Source of the DNA: a virus
IMG/VR virus record: IMGVR_UViG_3300029922_000015
Coordinates: 1 to 64,000 of that record
Reading direction: 5' to 3' (one strand)
DNA: 64,000 bases
Part shown: piece by piece, positions 44,942 through 53,198 of the stretch
Layout of the letters: every line of letters starts with the position of its first letter
How positions within the stretch are numbered: the stretch's first letter is position 1
Notes under the pieces: model-generated
What the model saw: the letters and a program-made list of their open reading frames with translations, nothing else
Databases searched by the model: none
What the model was told of the DNA's origin: nothing
Position numbers and translations under genes: made by a program

Positions 44942-45089
44942 GTTCTATTTTAGCGTCTAGCCATGCATTCGACCAAGCCTCCCAAAGACGATAGTTCTGT
45001 TTCTTGGAATAAGGATTACGATCTAAAGAAAAACCGTTACCATAGGAAGCTTAACCTTCTTCTCTGGCGATAGCAATCGAATTATCCAT
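44907..45089 (-). pseudogene. Broken Rmf/CrpP-like small protein gene
   Basis: From ATG 45089 the frame reads MDNSIAIAREEG, then TAA (45053-45051), then ASYGNGFSLDRNPYSKKQNY and RLWEAWSNAWLDAKIEHG before the final stop at 44907. The layout A-x-x-EG, ASYGNG, NPY, W-x-AW is that of ribosome modulation factor and the phage/plasmid CrpP family. The in-frame TAA cannot be bypassed by a later in-frame start, so I call it a pseudogene. A base error at the TAA would restore a 60-residue protein. Confidence 0.5.
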
Positions 45090-45093
45090 AACT

Positions 45094-46179
45094 TTAGATA
45101 GTTGTGTCATTTAAATCGTGCTTGACCATGCGTTGAACTAGTTGTTCAAAGGATATTTTAGGTTTCCAGCCTAACTCGTTTCTAATTGGAGTAGAATCTC
45201 CTTGTAATATACCAATTTCCGCTGGACGATAAAATTTAGGATTAATAGTAACTAAAGGGCGCGCAAATTCTTCGTCTGTCAGATATACTTCTCCTTTTCG
45301 TAAAGAAATCTGATACCAATGACCTTTAATTTTTGCTGCTTGAAAGGACTTTTCAATAAACTCTCGAACGGTATGAGCCTCGTTACTAGAAAGAACATAT
45401 TCTTTTAAAGATTGAATTAATTGTTCTGGAAGCCATTTATCTTCTCTATATTTTTCTTGATTCAGCATCTTCCAGATTCCATCGCAAAAATCTAAAGCAT
45501 GGCTCCAATCTCTTTTAACATCAATATTTCCTAATTCAATAGGATCAAATTTTTCTCCCTTTTCGATAGCGCGATAAATGCGAGCAACCCCTTTAGTTAT
45601 TTTTCGGGTTACAAACATCTCCCCCCGTCTTTCGGATTCATGATTATATAGTCTGCCGTGAATAGCATACATATTATAAGATTCTCGATAAACTTTAACA
45701 AGGTGCTTCGCTGCTGCTTTGGACGCCCCATAAGGACTACGAGGTTTTAAGGGATGGTTTATGCCTTGGGGACAATAATCTACATCACCTACCTCTTCTG
45801 AGGTTCCCGCTGAATAAAATCTACATTGAGGCGCATATTTGCGAATAGATTCTAAACAATATAGCACACCAAGAGAATTAATTTCGAATGTATTTACTGG
45901 ACTATTCCATGATTCGGCTACAAAGGATTGAGCGGCAAAATTAATAAAAAAATCTGGCTGAATGCGTTGAACTATTTCATTTAGAGATACAATATCTGTC
46001 ATATCCGCTTTGACAATCTCGAATCTAGGATCAGAAATATGTTTTATATTAGTTAAATTGGGGCGACTAATATGGCGAACTATACCATAAATTTTATAAT
46101 CAGTACGCTCTAATAGGTAATCAACCATATAACTTCCATCTTGGCCGGTAACTCCAGTGATTATAACTTTTTTGCTCAT
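45094..46179 (-). CDS. gmd: GDP-mannose 4,6-dehydratase
   Basis: A 361-residue extended short-chain dehydrogenase. The NAD(P) motif is TGVTGQDGSY (8-17), the catalytic YxxxK is in SPYGASKAAAKH (about 150), and RPAEIGILQGDSTPIRNELG (about 316) is the GDP-mannose dehydratase signature. It converts GDP-mannose to GDP-4-keto-6-deoxymannose, a branch point to GDP-fucose, rhamnose, perosamine and colitose. The His-type dehydratase at 58740-59921 could use its product. Confidence 0.93.
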   Translation of the reverse strand: MSKKVIITGVTGQDGSYMVDYLLERTDYKIYGIVRHISRPNLTNIKHISDPRFEIVKADMTDIVSLNEIVQRIQPDFFINFAAQSFVAESWNSPVNTFEINSLGVLYCLESIRKYAPQCRFYSAGTSEEVGDVDYCPQGINHPLKPRSPYGASKAAAKHLVKVYRESYNMYAIHGRLYNHESERRGEMFVTRKITKGVARIYRAIEKGEKFDPIELGNIDVKRDWSHALDFCDGIWKMLNQEKYREDKWLPEQLIQSLKEYVLSSNEAHTVREFIEKSFQAAKIKGHWYQISLRKGEVYLTDEEFARPLVTINPKFYRPAEIGILQGDSTPIRNELGWKPKISFEQLVQRMVKHDLNDTTI

Positions 46180-46180
46180 G

Positions 46181-46975
46181 CTATTTTAAAAGTAAGTGTT
46201 TGTACTTTTCCTGATTATTTACGATATTGTAAGGTAATAGGTTGATATCAATTTTCTCTAGGCGAACCGACATATCATAAGGATTATCACTATGAACAAA
46301 ATATCCACCGTCTTTCGCATGGGCATCGTAAACTCTCTTTAATTCGTCAAAATCTAATTTTTTATTAAAGGGCTCTACACAAGATATTAGTTTGCTTTTA
46401 AAACCCTCGAAATTATTCAACCAACCAAAGTGCCAGCCACCTTCTATATGATCAAAATGATCCTTTTGATTTCTAAATGCTTGCGGAGATTGAGAGCGGG
46501 CATCGTGGACATTGGTTAGAACCGTTCCGTGCCATTTTTTATGGAGGCACGCTAAATTTAAATAATAAGCAAAATAAATATGAGTAAAGGATACTGTTTT
46601 TAAGCTAATAGAGGACATTAAAAGCTGAGAGCATAATGAAGGCTTGCAAGGTATTTCGTCTAAATCGCTAATCATTACCAAATCATCTCCTCGGAAGCTT
46701 TGAAGCCCGCGAGATATACAATTTCTTTGATAATGTTCCATCGACCAGACATCGCCTGAATCGGGATAATCTTCTACCTTGACATGAATAATTTTCTTAG
46801 CATATTTCTCAAATCGGGCTTTATTCTCCTCGTAATAGAAAGGCTTATCTCTTAAAGTTTGGGTCTTGCCAGCTTCTACGAGGATAAAATGATCAACAAT
46901 ATCGTATAGATACTCTAAGCGGATTTCGAGTAAATCTAATTCATTAAAAAATGGGAAGGCGTCAATTAGTTTCAT
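46181..46975 (-). CDS. GT17-family glycosyltransferase
   Basis: A 264-residue protein matching the GT17 (beta-1,4-GlcNAc-transferase-like) family: KLIDAFPFFNELDLLEIRLE at the start, VDHFILVEAGKTQT, WSMEHYQRNCISRGL, then LVMISDLDEIP, whose DLDE is the metal-binding acidic motif. HFDHIEGGWHFGW follows. It probably adds a sugar to a phage or host glycan. It overlaps the preceding small gene by 14 nt and ends 1 nt before gmd. Confidence 0.83.
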   Translation of the reverse strand: MKLIDAFPFFNELDLLEIRLEYLYDIVDHFILVEAGKTQTLRDKPFYYEENKARFEKYAKKIIHVKVEDYPDSGDVWSMEHYQRNCISRGLQSFRGDDLVMISDLDEIPCKPSLCSQLLMSSISLKTVSFTHIYFAYYLNLACLHKKWHGTVLTNVHDARSQSPQAFRNQKDHFDHIEGGWHFGWLNNFEGFKSKLISCVEPFNKKLDFDELKRVYDAHAKDGGYFVHSDNPYDMSVRLEKIDINLLPYNIVNNQEKYKHLLLK

Positions 46976-47279
46976 CGGGACTTTCTTCTACTTCGGAATT
47001 AGGATTGGCGTCGTTTACAATAGCTACAAATCGGACATCGCCATCCGTCCATCTAGAAAAACAAAAAGCGGTATAAGCAACCATCATTAAAAACTTATCT
47101 TTATCGACAAAGTTATGAAAGCACATAGGCTTGCCATTGACCGCCGCCGAAGCATACATGGGAATCTCATATTGGGCGCTGAGTTTATAAAGTTCGTTGA
47201 GCTTTTCCATCACCATCGCTTCCCCGTCCGGCAATTGTTCTGTTTCTAGTATGGTGCCGTTAGTTAGTTCAATCTTCAT
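46962..47279 (-). CDS. Hypothetical protein (105 aa)
   Basis: A 105-residue acidic protein. It has two beta strands around ASAAVNGKPMCFHNFVDKDK, then a hydrophobic helix (FLMMVAYTAFCFSRW) and an acidic tail. No family is recognised. It is coupled by short overlaps to the 51-aa gene before it and the GT17 gene after it. Confidence 0.55.
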   Translation of the reverse strand: MKIELTNGTILETEQLPDGEAMVMEKLNELYKLSAQYEIPMYASAAVNGKPMCFHNFVDKDKFLMMVAYTAFCFSRWTDGDVRFVAIVNDANPNSEVEESPDETN

Positions 47280-47424
47280 CTTTTTTTATTTCGATATATT
47301 TTTCCAAATGTCTATCTAAATCTTGTTGGGTCTTAGCATCAAGGAAAAGTTTACTCGGGCCATATTTCGGTTGTTCTTCTTCCCATTCGGGAAATAATAA
47401 AAACTGTTCCGCTATATGCTTCAT
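47269..47424 (-). CDS. Small acidic hypothetical protein (51 aa)
   Basis: A 51-residue frame (MKHIAEQFLLFPEWEEEQPK, then helical and charged). Its ATG overlaps the GT9 stop as ATGA, and its stop overlaps the next start by 11 nt. This double coupling and the fit into the gap make it a likely real gene. Confidence 0.6.
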   Translation of the reverse strand: MKHIAEQFLLFPEWEEEQPKYGPSKLFLDAKTQQDLDRHLEKYIEIKKDED

Positions 47425-48404
47425 ATTAAAACGCTTTTTGCCGTATCAACCGTATAGTTTCTTACCACCGCTTCGTTTTCAAAATTTCTAATTGAAGGGA
47501 CAACTCCCAATAGTGGGTTATCACGCAGTCGCGTAGCCAGACCGGCAACGTAATTAAAATCATAATTTACCGGAATACAATCTTCTGGAGTGGGGAGCCA
47601 TCTTAATTTATGGGCATTGCTAATTTTATGAGGTTCGGCGCACCATTCGGCAAAAATAATTCTTGGAATCCCTAGAGCGTGCGCGAAGTATTTAAGCCCC
47701 GAGTCCAAACCAATAAAAAGAGAAGAATCTCTAATTAATCCTACTACATTTTCGATACTTCCTATAAAAATCTCGACATTCTCCATGCCTTCAAACTCTT
47801 TAAGTCGAGGGTATGTTACTTCTGTTGCTATTAGAACGCATTTGATATTAACCGAAAGTTTCTTTATAAGCCCTCGAATATACCAGTCATCGCTGATATT
47901 TTTATTATCTTTAATTCTGTCTGGAATCAAATTTAAAACAGCATATTTCATTCCCCAAAACTTTTCTTTAATTAGAAGAAACTTCGGGCTAACTTCATTT
48001 AATGCGTCGTCGGGAAGGGGGAATTCGTAAAAATATTTAAAGAAATTAAAGGGATATTTGGCCCATTGCATACCGTCAATCCACATATCGTAGAATCGAT
48101 CGTAGCTCTTCATTCTATCTAAATACTCATCGGGGGTGTTCTCTAGGGCTCCAAGCGTTGTCTCGCCTTTAGCAAACTGAGAATCCGTTACAAAGGGATT
48201 GTATTTTTTGCCGGGGATTGTAATAATATCATTATAGAAATAACCATAAAATGTCCTTAGCCATTTCTCCTGCATTTTATTTCCGTTAGTGTCTAAGAAG
48301 ACATCTATCTTGGCATCGGGAAATCTATCGTAAATGGCAGGAACGAAACGATTGGCGCAAAGACAATCTCCCGCGCCGCCTTCATATCTCAAAGCTATTC
48401 TCAT
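47421..48404 (-). CDS. GT9-family glycosyltransferase
   Basis: A 327-residue protein. The N-terminus (RIALRYEGGAGDCLCANRFV) is the GT9 variant of the GDhL acceptor-domain start. The C-terminal domain has LIRDSSLFIGLDSGLKYFAH and ALGIPRIIFAEWC, the nucleotide-sugar region of heptosyltransferase-like enzymes. Substrates cannot be read from sequence. TACAAT lies 6 nt before its ATG, and it heads the run GT9, small genes, GT17, gmd. Confidence 0.8.
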   Translation of the reverse strand: MRIALRYEGGAGDCLCANRFVPAIYDRFPDAKIDVFLDTNGNKMQEKWLRTFYGYFYNDIITIPGKKYNPFVTDSQFAKGETTLGALENTPDEYLDRMKSYDRFYDMWIDGMQWAKYPFNFFKYFYEFPLPDDALNEVSPKFLLIKEKFWGMKYAVLNLIPDRIKDNKNISDDWYIRGLIKKLSVNIKCVLIATEVTYPRLKEFEGMENVEIFIGSIENVVGLIRDSSLFIGLDSGLKYFAHALGIPRIIFAEWCAEPHKISNAHKLRWLPTPEDCIPVNYDFNYVAGLATRLRDNPLLGVVPSIRNFENEAVVRNYTVDTAKSVLI

Positions 48405-48410
48405 TAACTA

Positions 48411-48416
48411 ATTGTA
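48411..48416 (-). promoter_or_regulatory. -10 box (TACAAT) 6 nt before the GT9 start
   Basis: Minus-strand TACAAT, 6 nt, ATG 48404. No ribosome binding site fits. Upstream, an imperfect hairpin (48437-48443 with 48452-48458) separates this unit from the HAD gene. Confidence 0.45.
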
Positions 48417-48465
48417 TAGAATATAGTCGTTTGTTTCTACTTTTTTAAATCAAAGTAGTTTATTT

Positions 48466-48864
48466 TTAATCTTGACTTGGCTTTATCTTGGAAAATACAC
48501 TATCGCTATCTAATAAAAACGAAACCGCCAGACCGGAATTCTCCATAACGCTCACTGCTTTGTCATCCCACAGTTCATCAAATTCCCTTAATTTTTGATT
48601 AGTAACTTCCAATCTGGGTAAACCGTAAGACTCGCACCAATCCTGAATGGCGCTGGCAACCTTCGCCGTATCATAATCGATAATTTCGGAATGCTGGCTT
48701 AAACGCGCGGTAAAAATAATAACCCTATCTCCGTTATCGATCCATTGCTTGACGCGAAAATACATCGCAGGAATCGGAGGGCCAAATGGGCCATAAGGTC
48801 TGAAATCTTTCGATCCTTCATATTGGGAAAGAGTCCTATCGAAGTCAGTGGCGATTGTTTTCAT
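48466..48864 (-). CDS. HAD-like phosphatase (132 aa)
   Basis: Starts at ATG 48864 in a TAATG overlap, giving MKTIATDFDRTLSQYEG. DFDRT is the HAD motif I with its nucleophile Asp. RVIIFTARLSQ is motif II, and EFDELWDDKAV supplies the acidic motif IV. There is no cap domain of notable size. The substrate may be a nucleotide or sugar phosphate, but nothing specifies it. Confidence 0.75.
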   Translation of the reverse strand: MKTIATDFDRTLSQYEGSKDFRPYGPFGPPIPAMYFRVKQWIDNGDRVIIFTARLSQHSEIIDYDTAKVASAIQDWCESYGLPRLEVTNQKLREFDELWDDKAVSVMENSGLAVSFLLDSDSVFSKIKPSQD

Positions 48865-49277
48865 TAACAACCGCCTTTTCTATTGAATTCTGTATGATCG
48901 ACTCTTCCTTGCGGACAATTAAATCCCCAATCACTTGTTTTTGGCCCTGTCATAAAAAGAGTAACGGCGGGGCGCTCTTGATTTGGGCTGTCTTCGTCAT
49001 CGGAAGGATAACGTGATAACTCAACTCTGTGGAAATAATTTTCATTGCCTCCTCCGAAATAACCCGGTTTGCGCCAGAATCTTCCTTCTTTAGTATGTTC
49101 CCAATAGCCGCCCCATAGAATAAGCGTTTTAAATCGCCAAGGATGACAGTGGTTTGCACGGTCATCGTCGGATCGTAAAAAGACATGAAGCTTAACTGAC
49201 CATCCGAAAATAGTAAATAAACTCCATCTAAGTAAATAAGGAGAATGGTCTGGAGATTCTATGATTTTCAGTTTCAT
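48864..49277 (-). CDS. Cupin-like protein (137 aa)
   Basis: A 137-residue beta-barrel-like protein with NHCHPWRFKTLILWGGYWEH (about 43-62), a later His (YFHRVELSRY) and ERPAVTLFMTGPKTSDWGFN. The histidine spacing suits a cupin metal site. Such proteins are common in phages near nucleotide and sugar genes. The function is unknown. It overlaps both neighbours. Confidence 0.6.
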   Translation of the reverse strand: MKLKIIESPDHSPYLLRWSLFTIFGWSVKLHVFLRSDDDRANHCHPWRFKTLILWGGYWEHTKEGRFWRKPGYFGGGNENYFHRVELSRYPSDDEDSPNQERPAVTLFMTGPKTSDWGFNCPQGRVDHTEFNRKGGC

Positions 49278-50233
49278 ATTTTTATTTCAAAAAGCCCGTT
49301 ACCTATCAAATCCGTTAGACTAGAATAGCCAGAATAGGAAACGCCACTTGCAATCCCCGACCACAATTCTTGTACGATGTCTCGCAATGGCTTTATTTCG
49401 CCTTCTACGGCGCTTTCTCGGCCCTCGGCGTGTCCGAGAACCTTACCGAGCAACTCGGCTTGTTTTCGGCTCGCCCCGCCCCAAATCATCTTATGACCCT
49501 GAACTTGACATTCAGCCTCTTCGGCGTTAGCAAAAAAACTGCCTAACATTATCATCTCACTCCCCGCCGCAAAAGCTTTCACGGCATCTCCCGAATTTTT
49601 AATTCCCCCGTCGGCGCAAATTATTCCTTGCTTAAGCATCGTATCGCGAACATCGGAAATTTCTGTAATTTGTCCCCTATTAAATCCCGTTTTATGTTTT
49701 GTTAGACATTGTGCTCCGTTACCGATTCCCACGCGGACGATAACTTCATTCTCCTTTAAATACTTTTTTAAATCTGTCAATAGCAAATATCCTTCTTTGG
49801 TATGAACATTTCCAACTATTAATCTTTCTAAATAGCCGTATTTTGAAATTAAATGAACCGTGCTCGCTATGTCTTCTAACATATATCCCGAGGCGATATC
49901 GATAATAAAATTTTTACCTCCAAATTTTGTGATAGCTTTGATTCTCTCTATATCTGACAAACCAATCGCGAAAAATATTCTGTCAAAATATTCGTTAGGA
50001 ATTTCTGAAACAGATTTTATTTGATCTTCGATTGATTGGAAACGATGTACACAAACATTTAATCCTAAACGAGAGGCTTCTTCAATAAATTTCTTGCCGA
50101 CAATAGAAGCCATCGGACTAACGATGATACGATTTGTTTCGACGGGAACATCCTTTCTACTTTTGACAACGCATGGACGCGCGAGCAAATTAACGTCATC
50201 ATAATAGATAGATTTACTGTTTAAAATAGTCAT
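49274..50233 (-). CDS. IMP dehydrogenase/GMP reductase-family enzyme
   Basis: A 319-residue TIM-barrel protein lacking CBS domains. VRVGIGNGAQCLTKHKTGFN (about 165-185) is the phosphate-binding and catalytic Cys loop. ICADGGIKNSGDAVKAFAAG and MIMLGSFFA follow, then YSGYSSLTDLIGNGL. The length without CBS domains fits GMP reductase (GMP to IMP) better than IMP dehydrogenase, but the choice is not certain. It would let the phage shift purine pools. Confidence 0.82.
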   Translation of the reverse strand: MTILNSKSIYYDDVNLLARPCVVKSRKDVPVETNRIIVSPMASIVGKKFIEEASRLGLNVCVHRFQSIEDQIKSVSEIPNEYFDRIFFAIGLSDIERIKAITKFGGKNFIIDIASGYMLEDIASTVHLISKYGYLERLIVGNVHTKEGYLLLTDLKKYLKENEVIVRVGIGNGAQCLTKHKTGFNRGQITEISDVRDTMLKQGIICADGGIKNSGDAVKAFAAGSEMIMLGSFFANAEEAECQVQGHKMIWGGASRKQAELLGKVLGHAEGRESAVEGEIKPLRDIVQELWSGIASGVSYSGYSSLTDLIGNGLFEIKI

Positions 50234-50236
50234 AAA

Positions 50237-50788
50237 TTAAGCGAAGGAAGAATTTGCGGTCTGAGAAATTATTTGAACAACTTCGGGCCAATTTCTAGCT
50301 CTAACCCCCAAGCGGGTATGTCTATTCCAAGGTCTATCAAGCAAAATGCAAATCCCTTCTACATTATCGAAATTTTTCTCGTAATCGTCTACTAAAAAGT
50401 TACAGTCTTTCAAATAATTACTCTTGACGTCGCCATGTTTGACGAATTGGATTTCAAAATCGATATCGGGGAAATACTTCTTAAGCCAAATTCGCTTGGC
50501 CGGATCAAACGAGTCCTTGGCAATATTCGAGACAATTTTTAGATTATTCGTCAATCCCTTCAAACGATAAACACCCTCGATTGCTCCGTCTTCTGGAGGG
50601 GCGGTATCGTAAATATCCGCTGTGTAGACGCTTAGGACTTCTTCTGTAGAAATTCCCAAGCACTTATCAATCCTATATTCGGTGATATCGTTAGGAGTAA
50701 AATTTATTCCTAATTTATAGCTCAACCTTTTACACCGTTCGGTATGAGGGTCACAAAGAATTCCGTCAAAATCTAATGCTATTTTCAT
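50237..50788 (-). CDS. HAD-like nucleotidase (183 aa)
   Basis: I start at ATG 50788 (MKIALDFDGILCDPHTERC) because it overlaps the upstream stop as ATGA and begins at the HAD core. A longer frame would lie in the upstream gene. DFDGI is motif I. KIVSNIAKDSFDPAKRIWLK is near motif II, and NFLVDDYEKN is the acidic motif III/IV. The pattern resembles 5'-nucleotidase-like HAD proteins of phages. The substrate is unproved. Confidence 0.72.
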   Translation of the reverse strand: MKIALDFDGILCDPHTERCKRLSYKLGINFTPNDITEYRIDKCLGISTEEVLSVYTADIYDTAPPEDGAIEGVYRLKGLTNNLKIVSNIAKDSFDPAKRIWLKKYFPDIDFEIQFVKHGDVKSNYLKDCNFLVDDYEKNFDNVEGICILLDRPWNRHTRLGVRARNWPEVVQIISQTANSSFA

Positions 50789-51036
50789 TCGATTGTAAAA
50801 AGCCCTTCTAAAGTATGTAAATTTTCGTCTTTTAGGTATATCGTAAACCAATGTTTATTCTCGGCATTATAATCTTCGGCGATAATTGCAAAAATAGATT
50901 CGTCTTCTTTATCAAAATGATAAAGAGCGGCTGTTACAGAATACAATTTATCGGGAAACGATTTCGCAAACGTCGTCCACTGCTTAATTCGTACTTTTTT
51001 GTGAAGCCATTTAGCTTCGAATTCTTCTTGATTCAT
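50785..51036 (-). CDS. Hypothetical protein (83 aa)
   Basis: An 83-residue protein with a basic start (WLHKKVRIKQWTTFAKSF) and a beta-rich remainder (FAIIAEDYNAENKHWFTIYL), possibly a small SH3/OB-like barrel. It is linked by ATGA overlap to the HAD gene. The family is unknown. Confidence 0.55.
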   Translation of the reverse strand: MNQEEFEAKWLHKKVRIKQWTTFAKSFPDKLYSVTAALYHFDKEDESIFAIIAEDYNAENKHWFTIYLKDENLHTLEGLFTIE

Positions 51037-51086
51037 TTTAATAATGCTTTCTTATATTTATCGGGAAAAAGAATGGCTTTGGTCAT
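51033..51086 (-). CDS. Possible 17-residue peptide
   Basis: Reads MTKAILFPDKYKKALLK and overlaps the next start as ATGA. It is too short to judge by composition. The overlap is its only support. Confidence 0.2.
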   Translation of the reverse strand: MTKAILFPDKYKKALLK

Positions 51087-51114
51087 ATAAATTTTTATGA
51101 TTTTTATTATGAAA

Positions 51115-51366
51115 TCACTCGTCATCTTCTCCTTCGTCGTTCCATTCGAACTCGAACATGTTACTTGCATTTTCGAAATCCAAATGATCTAATCCATATT
51201 GATACAAAAGAGGCAAACTCACCGCTAACATACAGGATAGCAAAAGACCAAGAACATTCTGATAAGCTAACAAACTAATTGAAAATCCGGCGGACGCGCC
51301 AATACACAAAACCATCCAGCAAAAATAAGCCACTCGCGTAAATACAAAAAACAGCCATTCCTTCAT
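51115..51366 (-). CDS. Small membrane protein with an acidic tail (83 aa)
   Basis: I start at ATG 51366 (MKEWLFFVFTRVAYFCWM), which overlaps the upstream stop as ATGA. The frame extends further upstream but inside that gene. Two hydrophobic segments (about 5-25 and 27-50) are followed by a charged tail (FEFEWNDEGEDDE). A holin-like or other membrane role is possible but not indicated by motif. Confidence 0.6.
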   Translation of the reverse strand: MKEWLFFVFTRVAYFCWMVLCIGASAGFSISLLAYQNVLGLLLSCMLAVSLPLLYQYGLDHLDFENASNMFEFEWNDEGEDDE

Positions 51367-51677
51367 TCTTTTTTGTCTGGTAAAAATTCTTGAAATCCGA
51401 CCAGCTTGCAACGCCCAAACTCGTCGGGCTCGCTGAATTGAGCGGCAACGCGCGTTCCTAAAACATCGGATAAAGCACAATTAATCAATCCTAAAGCTCC
51501 AGCGTTATGTCCATACATTCCTGTATCGACGGTAAATGTCGAATGATCGGCTAAAGCTTCGTTGCACGGCACTCGGTTGCAAATCAAGGCGTGAAGCGCG
51601 GCGGGGTCTGCTTTAAAAGCTGTATTCAAACGTTCTAAAACAACGTGAAGAAGGGTTCCTTTTGCAAGCGGGTTCAT
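51363..51677 (-). CDS. Hypothetical protein (104 aa)
   Basis: A 104-residue protein of a type often seen in phage genomes. A helical start (GTLLHVVLERLNTAFKADPA) is followed by CNRVPCNEALADH and a glycine-rich end. No catalytic motif is recognised. It ends in an ATGA overlap with the membrane protein gene. Confidence 0.55.
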   Translation of the reverse strand: MNPLAKGTLLHVVLERLNTAFKADPAALHALICNRVPCNEALADHSTFTVDTGMYGHNAGALGLINCALSDVLGTRVAAQFSEPDEFGRCKLVGFQEFLPDKKE

Positions 51678-51678
51678 A

Positions 51679-51849
51679 TTATTCTATTTCTAAGGTTTGG
51701 ATAAACCGGGACTCTTCGCAGTTATCTTCGTTTTCCTTTTCCCATTCTGCCAAAGCTTCTTCCGCTTTAGTTAAATCAAAAAAGGTTTCAACTACTCCCG
51801 GCTCTTCGTATTCTTCGCGGAAATGTTGGATTATAGCGTATGCTTTCAT
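51679..51849 (-). CDS. Small acidic hypothetical protein (56 aa)
   Basis: A 56-residue frame (MKAYAIIQHFREEYEEPG, then FDLTKAEEALAEWEKENEDN) filling the gap between thyX and the 104-aa gene. It is strongly acidic and helical. The spacing of 4 nt after the thyX stop and 1 nt before the next gene supports it. Confidence 0.6.
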   Translation of the reverse strand: MKAYAIIQHFREEYEEPGVVETFFDLTKAEEALAEWEKENEDNCEESRFIQTLEIE

Positions 51850-51853
51850 AGAT

Positions 51854-52600
51854 TTATTCTATCAATTTCCATTTGTACTTTTCGTAAGCTTCCATCGTCC
51901 AAGGAAAAAGTTCAATTAAAATAGCCTTAACAGCTTTTCCATATTCTTGAATTTCCGCTTGGGCGTGAGCGTCTTCTCGTAGGGTAATAAAATGGAGCAA
52001 ATTCTTCAAATCCCAACAAGCATAAATCTCAGTATAGACGTTGACCGGAAGAACCATACGGGCCATTTCTCTCGCCACCCCGCTTTCTATTAAACTTTGA
52101 TACAAATTGTAAGATAATTTACAATGTTGTCTTACAGCGTTAGTAGCATTATGTTCCTGCCATTCGCCCGAGCCATCTAAAATACTATCGGGATACATTA
52201 CGCAAGGCTTAAAATTATCCTCTTCGGTACTGCCCTGCTTGTTTTTTACGTCTTGACGACGCCATTTTTCAGGAATATAAAATTCATTAGGAAGTTCCGT
52301 ATAACGAGCGGAAACTTCATTAAGATTTTGCATACGATGACGCACATATTGACGCATGACAAAGATAGGCATCTTGATATTTAGCGTGACCTTAACCATT
52401 TCAAACGGAGAAGTATGCTTATTTCTATAAAGATAGGCAATTAATTTTTTATCTTGATCTGGCCCTTTCGAAGGAGATTTATAAGAAATACGAGCGGCTT
52501 CTACTATTCGTTCATCAGTTCCCATACGATCGATGTAACGGACGAAGCCTTGGTCTAAAACAGGTATAGTAAATCCTTTATCCATAATTTTATCTTCCAC
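51854..52600 (-). CDS. thyX: Flavin-dependent thymidylate synthase ThyX
   Basis: A 248-residue ThyX. The signature RHR-x7-S appears as RHRMQNLNEVSARY (about 87-100). Other family parts are ARISYKS, HTSPFEMVKVTLNIKMPIFV and the C-terminal REDAHAQAEIQEYG. It makes dTMP from dUMP with reduced flavin and methylene-tetrahydrofolate, taking the product of the dCMP deaminase. It overlaps the HD-domain gene by 11 nt. MDKGF six codons in is an alternative start. Confidence 0.95.
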   Translation of the reverse strand: MEDKIMDKGFTIPVLDQGFVRYIDRMGTDERIVEAARISYKSPSKGPDQDKKLIAYLYRNKHTSPFEMVKVTLNIKMPIFVMRQYVRHRMQNLNEVSARYTELPNEFYIPEKWRRQDVKNKQGSTEEDNFKPCVMYPDSILDGSGEWQEHNATNAVRQHCKLSYNLYQSLIESGVAREMARMVLPVNVYTEIYACWDLKNLLHFITLREDAHAQAEIQEYGKAVKAILIELFPWTMEAYEKYKWKLIE

Positions 52601-53156
52601 AAGTTGCTCCGCCGAACGCGCTTATGCAATCGGAGAAATGTACGATAAATGCCTCGCGAGTTTTAGGCTCTATTGGGGAGCCATATTCGGGATTACGATG
52701 ATGACTCAAAATACAATGAGAAATTCTCTCTTGGTCATCGTTAGAAATTTTCTTATCGCAATGATAAGTAATGTATTTCTCGAATTCTAAATATGAACGG
52801 CAAATGTGTCTAACTCGATTTTTGTGAGATGTGTGCTGCCACCCCAAGGGCTTTTCCTTGGTCTTTTCGCACTCTTCGTAGTCCCAAATCTTACCGTAAT
52901 CATGCCAAATAGCGCCAGTGATAAGGATATTTCGATCTACCTTGGAATTTTCAGAAGCCGCGAAATCGCAATAACGAACAACTTCTAAGGTATGGGAAAG
53001 CAGACCTCCAATAAAGCAATGATGATGACCTACGCTCGCAGGCCAATAGCTGAAACGCTTATCCTCTAAAACTAATCTATTCAACGATCCAAAACGAGGA
53101 TCAATCGAATTATTAATCTTTTCTAAAAGAAGCAACGGTTCGGTCTTATCATCCAT
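52590..53156 (-). CDS. HD-domain phosphohydrolase (YhaM-like)
   Basis: A 188-residue HD protein: HHHCFIGGLLSHTLEVVRYC (first His), GAIWHDYGKIWDYE (the HD pair) and ISHCILSHHRNPEYGSP (later His pair). The pattern and spacing match the HD half of YhaM-type 3'-5' exoribonucleases, here without the OB domain. A nucleotide phosphohydrolase role is the alternative. A textbook promoter (TTGACT, 17 nt, TATCAT) ends 6 nt before its ATG. Confidence 0.8.
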   Translation of the reverse strand: MDDKTEPLLLLEKINNSIDPRFGSLNRLVLEDKRFSYWPASVGHHHCFIGGLLSHTLEVVRYCDFAASENSKVDRNILITGAIWHDYGKIWDYEECEKTKEKPLGWQHTSHKNRVRHICRSYLEFEKYITYHCDKKISNDDQERISHCILSHHRNPEYGSPIEPKTREAFIVHFSDCISAFGGATCGR

Positions 53157-53162
53157 CTAATA

Positions 53163-53191
53163 ATGATAAGATTTTTTGATCGCAAAGTCAA
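53163..53191 (-). promoter_or_regulatory. Sigma-70-type promoter for the HD-thyX operon
   Basis: TTGACT (53191-53186), 17-nt spacer, TATCAT (53168-53163), then 6 nt to ATG 53156. This leaves no room for a ribosome binding site, implying a leaderless or nearly leaderless mRNA. Confidence 0.75.
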
Positions 53192-53198
53192 TTTTATA

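Noticed and set aside
45051-45053. Recoded TAA (alternative genetic code)
   Set aside because: TAA ends many intact genes in this window, often in TAATG overlaps, so a general recoding is not supported.
48437-48458. Terminator between the HAD and GT9 genes
   Set aside because: A 7-bp hairpin exists, but the T run is on the plus-strand side only, opposite to transcription of these genes.
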